DNA of 64,000 nucleotides, taken from the NCBI RefSeq assembly GCF_030552895.1, contig NZ_CP130649.1, forward strand, positions 1,178,001 to 1,242,000. Direction: 5' to 3'. Below the pieces are notes generated by a model. It saw only the letters and a program-made list of their open reading frames with translations, was not told the origin of the DNA and ran no database searches. The stretch comes from Tatumella ptyseos (GTDB lineage: Bacteria > Pseudomonadota > Gammaproteobacteria > Enterobacterales > Enterobacteriaceae). The first letter of the stretch is position 1; each line of letters begins with the position of its first letter. The position numbers and the translations under genes were made by a program. Positions 1 through 9,284 of the stretch are shown piece after piece.

Positions 1-266
1 AAACGTTGTTAAAAGAAGTCGGTATTCATACTGAGGAACAACTTCGGCAAACAGGTGTTGAACAGAGCTGGATATTGATGCATCAACTTAATAAGCATTT
101 AGGACTATCCACTCTCTACTATCTGCAGGGAGCTATAATGGGGTTACATCATGCTGTAATACCCCATCATATTCGCGAAGGACTTATGGCTTGGCATAAA
201 GAGTTCACTGCACACTCGACGCAAAGTAGTGTTAGCGGTATTAGAAGGTTAGGAGTGGCTCTTTAA
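1..266 (+). CDS. sxy: Sxy/TfoX competence regulator, C-terminal part (5' end outside window)
   Basis: The reading frame is open from the window edge (frame starting at base 3) to the TAA at 264-266, so only about 88 C-terminal residues are present. They resemble the C-terminal TfoX/Sxy domain, a small helical module (KEVGIHTEEQLRQTG... LYYLQGAIMG). Sxy works with CRP to activate competence and CRP-S promoters in gammaproteobacteria. The identification is supported by synteny: sxy lies beside convergent yccS in E. coli, as here. The last 26 bases overlap the 3' end of yccS on the other strand, so the two stop regions interleave. The true start lies upstream of the window; the TTG at position 6 is internal. 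Confidence 0.85.
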   Translation, partial: TLLKEVGIHTEEQLRQTGVEQSWILMHQLNKHLGLSTLYYLQGAIMGLHHAVIPHHIREGLMAWHKEFTAHSTQSSVSGIRRLGVAL

Positions 267-2376
267 CTTTATTTAACTCCCTTAAAGTATTAATGATAAG
301 TGAAACTTGTTGAATAATCAGGGCTTTTTGTGGCTCATCTTCAATCACTATTGAATTCGCTAATGTTGTTAGCGTATTCAGTGTTTGTTGGATTTCTTCA
401 TCACTAAACTTCTCATAATCTTCTGCACAAGCAGAAAGTGCAAAAAGAAGTTCCAACAGTTGAGGATTATAGGTGCGTTGCCGATGGGACCCCAATGCCG
501 CGATATAGCTCAGTAGGCTGTGATTAGTGCAGAGGATTGAAAAGGAGGCTTCTTTAGCATCTGATGATGGCCACATTCTGTTTTCTGTTGAAGTGATAAC
601 TGAAGCCAGTTCTGCATCAGCATTATGTGCGTCCCTGCGTGCAATACGATAGGAAACTCGATTATCTTTACCTTCTTTATACTGTTGTGTGACTGCCTTG
701 AGATAACGAGCGTTTGCCCTATAGGCTTTACTGATAACGGCAGAAAATTGCCGATAGTGCCAATCTGGAAAAATGAAGGTCACTGCAAGCCAAGCCAACC
801 CACATCCTATCAACGTATCGATAATTCGTGGTAGCGCGACATTGAAGCCTTCACCGAGTAGATTGAAACAGAACAACACCATTAGTGTGATAAAGAGTGT
901 TGCTTGGGCGTATTGGACTTGCCTAAACAAAAAGAATAAAACGCCAAATAGTACAATGGCTACTAGTTGTCCGGGCAGAGAGGGAATTAACCACAGAAGT
1001 GGTAGCCCGATCAATATTCCAGCCAAAGTACCGATGACTCTCAAAGCTAAGCGTCGCTTAGTAGCCGAATAGTTTGGTTGGCAAACAAAGAGTGAGGTTA
1101 ATAATATCCAATACCCGCGCTCTAATCCTATAGACTGTATAAATATATAGCCTGTGCAGAGCACGAGACTTACCCGAACCGCATGTCTAAAAAGAACAGA
1201 CTTTGGCGAAAGGTGGCTTTTAAAACGCGATTTAATATCCTGCCAGCCTCTCAGCCCCTCAAATGAGAGTTCGGTATCAATTTTTTGCCAATCGGTATTA
1301 GAGAGTTGTTCTGATTCGACAGAGGCTAATTGTTGATCGACTGCGCGTAAATTTTTAAGGAGCCATCGTAGACGCTCGCAGGTTTCCTTTTCTGCAAAGG
1401 GTAATATTCGTTCCAATGCAATATCTGCATTGGCTAATGCGCGCTCAAAATGGCGGTTATGTTGGTAATCTTGCTTAGCCTGAATACTTTCGGCAATTTC
1501 TCGGCACGCCATTGCTTGTTGCCTAAGTAGCCGTTCACAGCGAAACATTAGCTCGTTAAAGTGCCAATTATTTTGCAAACTAAAGTGGTCGATGTGGGAT
1601 GAGTTGGCTCGTTCGTGAATCTCTTGTGCGACAAAATAGTAAAGTAAAGCACGTCGACTGGAACTACTGGCCCTATCTCCGCGGAGCCTACTCTGTATTG
1701 CTGTCTTAACGCTATTTAATTGTTGGACCAATTGGCTGTTCGCTAGAGAGACTTTATAAAGAGGGCGTTCACTGTGTGTCGTGCCATCAGGATCAAACAA
1801 TGTCGCTTTGGTTTCTAAATAGCGTGCAAGGGAGCTATAAGTTTTGATCAATTGAGCTTCAACGGGACGAGCGGGGAAGAGAAGATGATGAACAAGAGTA
1901 AATATATAATACACGCCAGCGCCTGCTAAGAGGAATAGAGGCTGAATATACCATTTAGGAAACAGCCCTATGCCTAACATCGTATAGATTGCTATTAAGA
2001 TAGCACCAAAGGCTATGGTGGCGTAGCGCTGCCCAAGCGCCCCTAACATGATAAAGGTCCAACTGGACAGCCCTAGTCCGCAAAGGAAGAGTAATGGGTG
2101 AGGAAAGAGTAGTTCAACGCTAATGGTCGCAATCGAAAAACAGACCAGTGTTATCACAATATTTTTCAACCGCCCGGTTAAGCGATCATCAATATCGGTT
2201 AAGGCAGCCGCAACAATGCCTAATATCAATGGAATAGCCCATATCACCGCGTGATGGTACCAGGCAAAAAGCGCAACACAGCTCATTGCGACAAAGATCC
2301 TTACAGGTTCTTGCCATAAATGGTTGAGGATATAGTGTTGCCAATATTTATTTAGCACGTTGCGACCAGCCATCAT
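241..2376 (-). CDS. yccS: YccS-family inner membrane protein (FUSC-like)
   Basis: A 711-residue membrane protein, close to the usual length of the YccS/YhfK family (about 717). An N-terminal cluster of hydrophobic helices (about residues 15-150) is followed by a long soluble charged region (about 150-390). A second helix cluster (about 395-530) starts after the FRHAVRVSLVLCTGY motif typical of FUSC/aromatic-acid-exporter-like proteins, and a cytosolic tail closes the protein. The family is thought to be transport-related, but no substrate is established. The ATG start overlaps the last base of the yccF stop codon (TAATG), so the two genes are translationally coupled in one operon. The 3' end overlaps sxy. 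Confidence 0.9.
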   Translation of the reverse strand: MMAGRNVLNKYWQHYILNHLWQEPVRIFVAMSCVALFAWYHHAVIWAIPLILGIVAAALTDIDDRLTGRLKNIVITLVCFSIATISVELLFPHPLLFLCGLGLSSWTFIMLGALGQRYATIAFGAILIAIYTMLGIGLFPKWYIQPLFLLAGAGVYYIFTLVHHLLFPARPVEAQLIKTYSSLARYLETKATLFDPDGTTHSERPLYKVSLANSQLVQQLNSVKTAIQSRLRGDRASSSSRRALLYYFVAQEIHERANSSHIDHFSLQNNWHFNELMFRCERLLRQQAMACREIAESIQAKQDYQHNRHFERALANADIALERILPFAEKETCERLRWLLKNLRAVDQQLASVESEQLSNTDWQKIDTELSFEGLRGWQDIKSRFKSHLSPKSVLFRHAVRVSLVLCTGYIFIQSIGLERGYWILLTSLFVCQPNYSATKRRLALRVIGTLAGILIGLPLLWLIPSLPGQLVAIVLFGVLFFLFRQVQYAQATLFITLMVLFCFNLLGEGFNVALPRIIDTLIGCGLAWLAVTFIFPDWHYRQFSAVISKAYRANARYLKAVTQQYKEGKDNRVSYRIARRDAHNADAELASVITSTENRMWPSSDAKEASFSILCTNHSLLSYIAALGSHRQRTYNPQLLELLFALSACAEDYEKFSDEEIQQTLNTLTTLANSIVIEDEPQKALIIQQVSLIINTLRELNKVKEPLLTF

Positions 2377-2825
2377 TATTTACCAAATTGAAGACGCGCA
2401 GCATTTTCACGCGCAATTTTAGCTTCCTCAACGCTGACGACTCTGCGTCCAACTGGCCACAACGCAATGACCGCAATTTTCAAATGCGCGATGCCTGTCG
2501 GGATACCAATTAGGGTCAGGCATTGTGCTATACCGATCGTGATATGAGAAAGACATAGCCACCATCCAAACAATACTAGCCACACTATATTTAATAAGGT
2601 GCCGCCTGAATTTAAAAGCCTGCTTTTATTTTCAGGTCTTAACAAATCGACGTGTACTGCCTCGTTACCAAAGGGTACGAAAGAAAGCTTAGTAATCTCC
2701 CAACAAGAACGGGTCAGTGGCAGCGTAAATATAAAGACGATGGTCAGTAAAGTGACGACTAACCATGAAAGGCTTGTAAGGAACCCGCCAAGGAAAAAAT
2801 TCAAAATATTAAGCACACTACGCAT
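2376..2825 (-). CDS. yccF: YccF-family inner membrane protein
   Basis: A 149-residue protein with three or four hydrophobic segments and the family motifs LPLTRSCWEITKLS and LIGIPTGIAHLKIAVIALWP. Length and sequence match E. coli YccF (148 residues). It contains the duplicated YccF/DUF307 core and a short charged C-terminus (SVEEAKIARENAARLQ). The function is unknown. It is the first gene of the yccF-yccS pair and ends one base into the yccS start. helD is divergently transcribed about 110 bp away, so both promoters must lie in 2826-2934. Confidence 0.9.
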   Translation of the reverse strand: MRSVLNILNFFLGGFLTSLSWLVVTLLTIVFIFTLPLTRSCWEITKLSFVPFGNEAVHVDLLRPENKSRLLNSGGTLLNIVWLVLFGWWLCLSHITIGIAQCLTLIGIPTGIAHLKIAVIALWPVGRRVVSVEEAKIARENAARLQFGK

Positions 2826-2934
2826 GCAATGTTTATCCCTATTAAAGATTGTTTCAGAGTAGATTTATCTGGAGGCCAAACCTGATGGCAGTTAAAATCG
2901 TCAGCAGTGATAGTGTAAAACAATGGCCAGGTGC

Positions 2935-4989
2935 ATGGAACTAAAAGCAACGTCAATCGGTAAGAAGCTAGCACAGCATCCCTATCATCGGGTTCGAATG
3001 CTTGCTGCAGGTGTCGAAGTCTCTGGTGATCATCATGAATACATTATTCCTTTTAATCAATTAATTGGGATTCGTTGCAAGCGCGGCATGGTGTGGGGAG
3101 AATTAGAGTTCCAATTAGCTGATGATAAAGTTGTCCGTTTACACGGGACCGAATGGTCAGAGACGCAGCGATTTTGGCAATATCTGATGAAATCGTGGCA
3201 GTCCTGGACACAACAGATGGTTGACATCAGTGACCAAGTGCTCAGGGAACTCCAGCAGTTTATTCTCGATACCGTGCAGAAAGACCGCTGGTTAACCCAA
3301 GACGCTTTACAAGGATTACAAACGCATGTCCAAGAAGTGTTGGCTGCTTTACCCTTACCAAGTGAACGTCTTCAAGCCTTTCCAGACACCTACACTCATT
3401 GGCAATATTGCCATGCGTGGTTAACCGCGCCCGAAACTCAACGGCAATATCGTAACGACCAATGGATAACCCAACTTGAATCGACTTATGCAGAGTTCTT
3501 TGCGACGGTGGAAAGCTCTCCTTTGAATGCTTCTCAACGTAAAGCGGTGATGAATGATGAAAGGTCTGTACTCGTTTTAGCCGGAGCGGGGAGTGGTAAA
3601 ACCTCGGTATTAGTGGCGAAAACAGCTTGGTTACTGATGCGTAAACAGGCGCAAGCAGATCAAATTGTTATTTTAGCTTTTGGACGTAAAGCTGCTGACG
3701 AACTTAACCAGCGGATAACGTTACGTACGGGGGCATCAACTATCACCGCGAAAACATTCCATGGATTAGCATTGGCTATCATCCAGCAAGTCACGAATAA
3801 GACCCCTATCATTACTGAATTAGAAAGCAATATCACTGAACGACATAAGTTGCTGCTTGATCACTGGATAGGACAGTGCAGCCAGAAAAAAGCTGCAGCC
3901 AATCAATGGCGACAGTGCCTAGAAGAGGATTTAGGTTGGTCGTTAACTGAAACGGATTTTTGGCAGCAGCCTGATATTCAGAAAAAGATCCCCCTCATAC
4001 TAGATAAGTGGCTTGGACTTATCAGGATGCAGGGTGGCAGCCAAGCTCACATGATCGAACAGGCGAAGGAAGATGATCGCCCATTGTTCACAAAGCGTAT
4101 TAAATTGATGTCCCCGATTGTCAAAGCGTGGAAAGCAGCGTTGAAAGCGGAAGGGGCAGTAGACTTCTCGAGTTTGATCGAACAAGCCTGCGGTCTGATT
4201 GAGAAGGGACGATTTATTAGCCCTTGGAAATATCTGTTGGTCGATGAATTTCAAGATATTTCGCCGCAGCGAGCTAAACTCATCTCATTGTTACGTCAAC
4301 AGAACAAACATAGTCATCTTTATGTGGTCGGCGATGACTGGCAAGCCATTTACCGTTTCGCTGGCGCACAGTTGGATCTCACTACAAAATTCGCAGATTA
4401 TTTTGGTGAAGGCGCGGTTTGCCAATTAGAGACCACTTACCGCTTCGATCAGCGGTTAAGTGATATTGCGTCACAGTTTATTCAACAGAATCCATCACAA
4501 CTAAGTAAGACTATTACTAGCGTACGCCCAGGCAATAAAAAGTCGATCACGCTACTCTATGAAACGCAATTAGAGGGTCTGCTCGATAAGCTCAGTGGTT
4601 TCGCGACCCAGCAAGAGACCATTTTGCTGCTAGGACGTTACCACTACCTTAGACCGAAAGTACTTGATAAAGCGGGAACTCGCTGGCCGAATTTAACTAT
4701 CGATTATATGACTATCCATGCCAGTAAAGGGTGCGAGGCAGATTTTGTGATCCTTTGTGGAGTGAACGCCGGAAAAGAAGGTTTTCCGGCCGAGCCGCAA
4801 GAAACCATTATTGAGCGGGGGTTATTAGTCGAACAGGAAGCTTATCCCTTTGCAGAAGAACGTCGACTGGCCTACGTCGCGATGACTAGAGCAAGACAAC
4901 GATTATGGATAATGTTTGATCCTAAAAAACCTTCACCTTTCGTCGAGGAACTTAAACAAGCAGGCGTGCCTATCGCGAAGAAACCTTAA
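2935..4989 (+). CDS. helD: DNA helicase IV (UvrD/Rep superfamily I)
   Basis: A superfamily I DNA helicase (3'-5' helicase IV, a RecF-pathway accessory enzyme) closely similar to E. coli HelD. The start at 2935 gives MELKATSIGKK, matching the family N-terminus; an in-frame ATG at 2923 would add only MARC. The sequence shows an N-terminal non-helicase domain (1-190), the Q-motif/Walker A VLAGAGSGKTS around residue 215, motif II VDEFQDISPQ around 434, motif III VVGDDWQAIYRFAGAQ, motif V MTIHASKGCEADFV and motif VI EERRLAYVAMTRAR. The length (684 residues) is normal. In E. coli helD is followed by mgsA, yccT and yccU; here the next gene is hspQ, only 14 bp after the stop and convergent. Confidence 0.95.
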   Translation: MELKATSIGKKLAQHPYHRVRMLAAGVEVSGDHHEYIIPFNQLIGIRCKRGMVWGELEFQLADDKVVRLHGTEWSETQRFWQYLMKSWQSWTQQMVDISDQVLRELQQFILDTVQKDRWLTQDALQGLQTHVQEVLAALPLPSERLQAFPDTYTHWQYCHAWLTAPETQRQYRNDQWITQLESTYAEFFATVESSPLNASQRKAVMNDERSVLVLAGAGSGKTSVLVAKTAWLLMRKQAQADQIVILAFGRKAADELNQRITLRTGASTITAKTFHGLALAIIQQVTNKTPIITELESNITERHKLLLDHWIGQCSQKKAAANQWRQCLEEDLGWSLTETDFWQQPDIQKKIPLILDKWLGLIRMQGGSQAHMIEQAKEDDRPLFTKRIKLMSPIVKAWKAALKAEGAVDFSSLIEQACGLIEKGRFISPWKYLLVDEFQDISPQRAKLISLLRQQNKHSHLYVVGDDWQAIYRFAGAQLDLTTKFADYFGEGAVCQLETTYRFDQRLSDIASQFIQQNPSQLSKTITSVRPGNKKSITLLYETQLEGLLDKLSGFATQQETILLLGRYHYLRPKVLDKAGTRWPNLTIDYMTIHASKGCEADFVILCGVNAGKEGFPAEPQETIIERGLLVEQEAYPFAEERRLAYVAMTRARQRLWIMFDPKKPSPFVEELKQAGVPIAKKP

Positions 4990-5003
4990 GCCCCGAAAGG
5001 GGC
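4990..5003. terminator. Short GC hairpin between convergent helD and hspQ
   Basis: GCCCC-GAAA-GGGGC forms a perfect five-pair stem with a GNRA-type tetraloop, filling the 14 bp between the helD and hspQ stops. Neither strand has a strong U-tract, so termination efficiency is uncertain. It could serve both converging transcripts. Confidence 0.45.
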
Positions 5004-5321
5004 CTAATGGCGAAGCAGGGGAGAGCTAATTTTAGAACGAACCCGCTCGGCAATATCGTCCATCTCCGGATTATCAAGGTGCTCGTTGAGAATTTCACCT
5101 GTCAGTTGCGATTCTGCCACATAAGTCTGGACCGTCTCGCCACCCTCATCTTCCATAACGACATAGTACCAAGGAAGCACTAATAGCCCTTCGTGGATGA
5201 TTAAGCTGGACGGTGTCGGGGTTTGTAATGCATAGGCAGGGTCCATATCGACAATCACCCCCAAAGCGCCCGTCAATTGATGACGAACTTGTTGACCAAT
5301 TCCGAATTTACACTTGATCAT
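5004..5321 (-). CDS. hspQ: Heat shock protein HspQ (hemimethylated-DNA-binding/YccV family)
   Basis: A 105-residue protein matching E. coli HspQ in length and motifs (KFGIGQQVRH at the N-terminus; PWYYVVMEDEGG in the core; VRSKISSPLLRH at the end). In E. coli HspQ is a heat-shock protein that stimulates turnover of mutant DnaA and acts as a Lon specificity enhancer. An upstream in-frame start at 5354 would add MSLINTELETI, which the family lacks. The ATG at 5321 is preceded by GGAGA seven bases upstream, so I chose it. It sits 57 bp downstream of rlmI on the same strand. Confidence 0.93.
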   Translation of the reverse strand: MIKCKFGIGQQVRHQLTGALGVIVDMDPAYALQTPTPSSLIIHEGLLVLPWYYVVMEDEGGETVQTYVAESQLTGEILNEHLDNPEMDDIAERVRSKISSPLLRH

Positions 5322-5378
5322 AATAGTCTCCAACTCAGTATTAATCAGAGACATGGGGGCGATAAGTCGTTTTTCAAG

Positions 5379-6569
5379 TCAGTAAACTTGGCAAACAAAG
5401 CCTTTTAAATATAACCCTTCAGGGTAAGCACTGCTGACCGGATGATCGGCTGCTTGACGGAAGTGTTCAATGAATTGTGCTGTTTTCCCGGCATCGACGG
5501 CTGCATCAGCCACAATTTTTTGGAAGAGTTCAGTTGTCATGAGTCCGGAGCATGAGAAGGTTAATAAGAATCCGCCGGGGCGTAAAAGTTGCATCGCGAG
5601 CATATTAATATCTTTATATCCTCGACAAGCTCCCATTAATTGATTTTTATTTTCTACAAACTTCGGTGGGTCCATCACGATGACATCGAAGCATTGGCCT
5701 TCATCGCGATAACGGCGTAGTAATTTAAACACATCATCACGCAGGAACTCAGCCTTCGATAAATCGAGTTGATTCAGCTCAATATTCTGGCGGGCAATGT
5801 CGAGGGCTTCTTGTGAGGTATCTACGCTGGTCACTTTTTTACAACCACCGATTAAGGCGGAAACAGCGAATCCTCCAGTATAGGAGAAGCAATTTAATAC
5901 TTCGGCATCCTTGGCATAACGGCGTAATCCAAATCGACTGTCACGTTGGTCGAGGTAATAACCGGTTTTATGACCATGTTGAATATCCACTAATAATTTC
6001 ATGCCATGTTCAGTGATAGGTAAGAGCGCAGGGGGAGTGTCCCCTGAAATCACACCTTGCTCCTGTTCAAGACCTTCTTTTTTTCTCACGGCAACGTCGG
6101 AGCGTTCGTACAAATGGCAATCTGGGAAAAGTTGCTGTAAAGCTGTTGTTAGGGCGGGGCGTTGATATTCTGCGCCTGCAGACAGCAGTTGTAGAACTAA
6201 AAATTTACCGAATTTATCGATGGTAATGCCTGGCAAGCCGTCAGACTCTCCAGCGATCAACCGATAGCTGTCCAGGTCATCTTTTGCCGCGAGCCAGGTC
6301 CGTAATTTCAGCGCTTGTTCAAGTTTACGCGAAAAAAAATCGATATCGATAGATTCGTTAGGGTCAAAACTCCACACCCGCGCACGAATCTGTGAGGAAG
6401 GTGAGAACGCGGCTTTCGCTAACCAACGACCATGAGCATCACAGACATCGACGGTTTCGCCTGATGTTGCTTTGCCTTCCATCTTATTAATTGCCCCAGA
6501 GAAGATCCAAGGGTGCTTACGAAGCAGTGATTTTTCGCGTCCTTTTGCAAGGATAATTCGTGCAGTCAT
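5379..6569 (-). CDS. rlmI: 23S rRNA (cytosine-1962-C5)-methyltransferase RlmI
   Basis: A SAM-dependent RNA methyltransferase of 396 residues, the same length as E. coli RlmI. It has an N-terminal PUA domain (about 1-75, [20 protein letters not shown]), a central linker with DQRDSR, and a Rossmann methyltransferase domain with the SAM motif [13 protein letters not shown] (about 221). The m5C-type catalytic motif IVMDPPKF lies near 303 and the family motif FSCSG near 349. It methylates C1962 of 23S rRNA. In E. coli yccX (acylphosphatase) lies on the opposite strand between rlmI and tusE; here that 78-bp gap (6570-6647) holds no gene. Confidence 0.95.
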   Translation of the reverse strand: MTARIILAKGREKSLLRKHPWIFSGAINKMEGKATSGETVDVCDAHGRWLAKAAFSPSSQIRARVWSFDPNESIDIDFFSRKLEQALKLRTWLAAKDDLDSYRLIAGESDGLPGITIDKFGKFLVLQLLSAGAEYQRPALTTALQQLFPDCHLYERSDVAVRKKEGLEQEQGVISGDTPPALLPITEHGMKLLVDIQHGHKTGYYLDQRDSRFGLRRYAKDAEVLNCFSYTGGFAVSALIGGCKKVTSVDTSQEALDIARQNIELNQLDLSKAEFLRDDVFKLLRRYRDEGQCFDVIVMDPPKFVENKNQLMGACRGYKDINMLAMQLLRPGGFLLTFSCSGLMTTELFQKIVADAAVDAGKTAQFIEHFRQAADHPVSSAYPEGLYLKGFVCQVY

Positions 6570-6647
6570 AGTAGTCTTAACGTTAAGGGTAATAGATTAG
6601 GTGTGCGTACGATAAGCACGTTTAGCGGTCATGCTTGAAATAGTTTC

Positions 6648-6977
6648 TCACAAACACTTAGCAGGCTTCGGGAGCCCTGCGATTTTTGTTGCTTGCTTAG
6701 CGGGGCCGTCCGGGAAAAGTCGGAACAGATAGCGGCTATTCCCTTTTTCTTCACCAAATTTTTTTGCCATCGCTTTTACTAGCATCCGAATTGCGGGTGA
6801 GGTATTGAACTCGGTGTAGAAATCTCTAACGAACAGAATAACTTGCCAATGTTCTGGCGTAAGGTCGATCTGTTCTTGCAGGGCAATCGCTTCGGCTAAG
6901 GCTTCATTCCAATCACTGCTGTTTTTTAAGTAACCTTCGTTATCTGTCTCTATCGTTCTATTATCGATAATCATCAT
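6648..6977 (-). CDS. tusE: Sulfurtransferase TusE (tRNA 2-thiouridine synthesis)
   Basis: A 109-residue DsrC/TusE-family protein, full length. TusE accepts persulfide sulfur from TusBCD and passes it to MnmA for mnm5s2U34 synthesis in tRNA. The conserved helical core [20 protein letters not shown], then [12 protein letters not shown], and the C-terminal PAKCL with the penultimate sulfur-carrying cysteine are all present. Two adjacent ATGs (MMII) are possible starts. The gene stands between yccA and rlmI as in E. coli. Confidence 0.95.
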   Translation of the reverse strand: MMIIDNRTIETDNEGYLKNSSDWNEALAEAIALQEQIDLTPEHWQVILFVRDFYTEFNTSPAIRMLVKAMAKKFGEEKGNSRYLFRLFPDGPAKQATKIAGLPKPAKCL

Positions 6978-7023
6978 TCATATCTCATGAAACCATTAGC
7001 AGAATGGTATCAAGAATTTTACC

Positions 7024-7053
7024 AAAAAAAATAGCCTTTATTTCTAAAGGCTA
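7024..7053 (-). terminator. Rho-independent terminator of yccA
   Basis: TAGCCTTT (7032-7039), a six-base loop and AAAGGCTA (7046-7053) form a perfect eight-pair stem. On the minus strand it is followed by eight U residues (the A run at 7024-7031). It lies 24 bp after the yccA stop. Confidence 0.9.
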
Positions 7054-7076
7054 CATGCTTATCTTCGACCCTAACG

Positions 7077-7736
7077 CTAGTCGTTACGAGAAGCAAACCC
7101 TAATAAGCTGAGTAGGCTTAAAAAGATATTATAAATCGAGACATATAAGCTAACTGTCGCACGAATATAATTTGTCTCTCCCCCCTGTATGATATTGCTG
7201 GTTTCCCACAAAATCGCGGCGGAAGAAAATAGAATAAACAGTACACTAATGGTCATTTGTAATGCTGGAAGTTGTAAAAATAGATTGGCGATGACCGCGA
7301 CAAGTAATACTACGAAGCCTGTTATCAACACTCCATTTAAAAAAGACATGTCGCGTCGAGTCGTCAATACATAGGCTGAACAGCAGAAAAAGACAAGCGC
7401 AGTACCGGCCAAAGCGAAGGCTATGGTCTCGCCCATACCCGTGCTTAAATAACGGCTAAGAATAGGTCCTAAGCAGTACCCCAAAAACCCCGTAAACGCG
7501 AACGCTGCCAATATACCGATTGGCCGATCGGCTAAGCGATGGGTTAAGAACATCAACCCATAAAAGCCGACTAAGGTTAAAATAAAACCAGGTGCTGGGA
7601 GATTAAACATCACACTAGCGGTCGCCGTCATTGCTGAGAAAGCGAGAGTTAACCCTAATAGGAAGTATGTATTACGTAGCACGTGCGGTGTCACTGAGGT
7701 ATGGCTGGTGCTGTGTGAAGTGATAATTTTTTCCAT
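7077..7736 (-). CDS. yccA: FtsH-associated inner membrane protein YccA (BAX inhibitor-1 family)
   Basis: A 219-residue protein with seven predicted membrane helices and the BI-1/TMBIM signatures ([20 protein letters not shown] near the N-terminus, [18 protein letters not shown] near the C-terminus). It is the same length as E. coli YccA. In E. coli YccA is a substrate and modulator of the FtsH/HflKC protease and protects jammed SecY from FtsH. The start is supported by AAGGATT upstream on the minus strand. It is monocistronic with its own terminator at 7024-7053. Confidence 0.95.
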   Translation of the reverse strand: MEKIITSHSTSHTSVTPHVLRNTYFLLGLTLAFSAMTATASVMFNLPAPGFILTLVGFYGLMFLTHRLADRPIGILAAFAFTGFLGYCLGPILSRYLSTGMGETIAFALAGTALVFFCCSAYVLTTRRDMSFLNGVLITGFVVLLVAVIANLFLQLPALQMTISVLFILFSSAAILWETSNIIQGGETNYIRATVSLYVSIYNIFLSLLSLLGFASRND

Positions 7737-7951
7737 GATGAATCCTTTTATTATTTTTTACTTGTACAAAGTAATCCTTACTCATCGAGGATTGAAGGGG
7801 GTTTACCCATCTTTACCTCGCAGGGGAGTGTTTAGTTAGGTTTTTTTGTCTGTTTAATCATCATAAAACCGCTTTTTGCTTCTTTTTCAAGCGAACAGAC
7901 CATTTCGCTATTTACAACGAATGGGGGAGTGTTTATAGTGCGCCTCATTGC

Positions 7952-8039
7952 GGAGGGGTGGCCGAGCGGCTGAAGGCAGCGGTCTTGAAAACCGCCGATG
8001 GGCAACCATCCGAGAGTTCGAATCTCTCCTCCTCCGCCA
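7952..8039 (+). tRNA. serT: tRNA-Ser(TGA), copy 1
   Basis: An 88-nt class II tRNA. The acceptor stem GGAGGGG pairs with CTCCTCC, with discriminator G and encoded CCA. The anticodon loop CTTGAAA reads TGA; the long variable arm and GTTCGAATC T-loop are intact. The location next to yccA matches E. coli serT. An identical copy follows 49 bp downstream. Confidence 0.97.
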
Positions 8040-8088
8040 CTTACTTAGGTAAGGGCATAATAGTATTGTGTCGTAGTAAAAAAATTGC

Positions 8089-8176
8089 GGAGGGGTGGCC
8101 GAGCGGCTGAAGGCAGCGGTCTTGAAAACCGCCGATGGGCAACCATCCGAGAGTTCGAATCTCTCCTCCTCCGCCA
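8089..8176 (+). tRNA. serT: tRNA-Ser(TGA), copy 2
   Basis: Identical over all 88 nt to the copy at 7952-8039, with the same TGA anticodon and encoded CCA. The duplicated segment includes at least the TTGC before each gene. A terminator follows at 8187, so both are probably made from one transcript. Confidence 0.97.
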
Positions 8177-8186
8177 CTATTTAAGA

Positions 8187-8209
8187 AACCAGCCTAAGGC
8201 TGGTTTTTT
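8187..8209 (+). terminator. Rho-independent terminator of the tRNA-Ser pair
   Basis: AACCAGCC-TAA-GGCTGGTT forms an eight-pair stem with a three-base loop followed by a U run, 10 bp after the second tRNA-Ser. Confidence 0.9.
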
Positions 8210-8358
8210 GCATTTCTGCAGCCATCAATGTTCTTCTCTATCTCGCCATACTCGTTAATGACCAATAGGAATATTGGCCAAGTCATTTAAGTGCTTAGCA
8301 AACGAGTAATCTACATAAATTTTAACGTTAGTTTTTTTATCAACTGAAAGGAGACTCT

Positions 8359-9246
8359 GTGAAATCGCCTGTTGCGTTGAAGGTATCCCGCCAAGAAGTT
8401 ACGTTGATCCTTATCACGATGTTATGGGGAGCGACATTTCTTATTGTTCATCATGCGATGCAAACCGCCAGCCCCTTCTTCTTCGTCGGAGTCCGTTTTG
8501 CCGTCGCGGCCTTACTTTTAGCCGCAGTATTCTGGCGAAGCTTGGCGGGGATAACGGTGAAGGATATACAAGCCGGAACATTAATCGGCTTTTGTATTGC
8601 TATAGGATATAGCTTTCAAACGTGGGGAATGCAGACTATCTCCAGTAGTCAATCGGCTTTTATGACGGCGATGTACGTTCCATTGGTGCCATTGCTGCAA
8701 TGGATTTTTCTTAAACGTCCACCGCGGCTCATGTCTTGGTGTGGCATTATTCTCGCTTTCGTTGGACTCTTGCTGTTATCGGGCAATGCAGGGGAAACGG
8801 CTCAGGGGTTGGGAATCGGTGAATATGTCACATTACTTAGCACGTTAGCGATCGCTGGAGAAATTATTCTGATCAGTGGCTTTGCTGGGCAGGTCGATAC
8901 TAAGCGTGTCACCATTATTCAACTGGCTGCAGCTTCACTGTTTTCGTTTCTATTCATGGTACCAGCCGGAGAGACAGTGGCTCACTTTTCGCCGACCGTC
9001 ATTATTAGCGCAGCAGGACTAGGATTAATGAGCGCTATTATTCAATTGACTATGAATTGGGCACAACAGAGTATCTCACCGACACGTGCGACAGTTATTT
9101 ATGCTGGTGAACCGGTTTGGGCCGGCATTGTGGGACGCATTGCTGGGGAAGTCTTACCAAGCCTTGCATTACTCGGCGGAGTACTTATTGTGGCTGGTGT
9201 CTTGGTCAGTGAATTGAAAATTAAACGGCGAGTTAAACAAGCCTAA
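8359..9246 (+). CDS. DMT-superfamily transporter (EamA-type, ten helices)
   Basis: A 295-residue hydrophobic protein with about ten membrane helices in two EamA halves. The first half starts near residue 14 (LILITMLWGATFLIVHHAM) and the second near 150. The C-terminal half carries the typical SPTRATVIYAGEPVWAGIVG segment of the pre-last helices. Such proteins are inner membrane exporters of amino acids or metabolites, or purine/drug exporters; the substrate cannot be told. The start is GTG at 8359, five bases after GGAG. It is a single gene, convergent with cycA, from which it is separated by a hairpin terminator. Confidence 0.85.
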   Translation: MKSPVALKVSRQEVTLILITMLWGATFLIVHHAMQTASPFFFVGVRFAVAALLLAAVFWRSLAGITVKDIQAGTLIGFCIAIGYSFQTWGMQTISSSQSAFMTAMYVPLVPLLQWIFLKRPPRLMSWCGIILAFVGLLLLSGNAGETAQGLGIGEYVTLLSTLAIAGEIILISGFAGQVDTKRVTIIQLAAASLFSFLFMVPAGETVAHFSPTVIISAAGLGLMSAIIQLTMNWAQQSISPTRATVIYAGEPVWAGIVGRIAGEVLPSLALLGGVLIVAGVLVSELKIKRRVKQA

Positions 9247-9275
9247 TAAAACCAGATGGGCGGTGTCGCCCATCT
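9246..9275 (-). terminator. Terminator between cycA and the DMT transporter gene
   Basis: AGATGGGCG (9254-9262), loop GTGT and CGCCCATCT (9267-9275) form a perfect nine-pair stem. On the minus strand a U-rich GGTTTTATT follows, fitting termination of cycA. The plus side lacks a U-tract. Confidence 0.7.
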
Positions 9276-9284
9276 CGCTGTTAA

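Noticed and set aside
7908-8177. Minus-strand open frame of 89 codons over the two tRNA-Ser genes
   Set aside because: It is antisense translation of duplicated tRNA genes (the EERFELSDGCPSAVFKTAA pattern is a well-known artefact), not a protein gene.
7737-8358. Prophage or integron insertion at the tRNA-Ser genes
   Set aside because: No integrase gene and no repeated tRNA 3' end beyond the tandem gene copy; simple duplication explains it.
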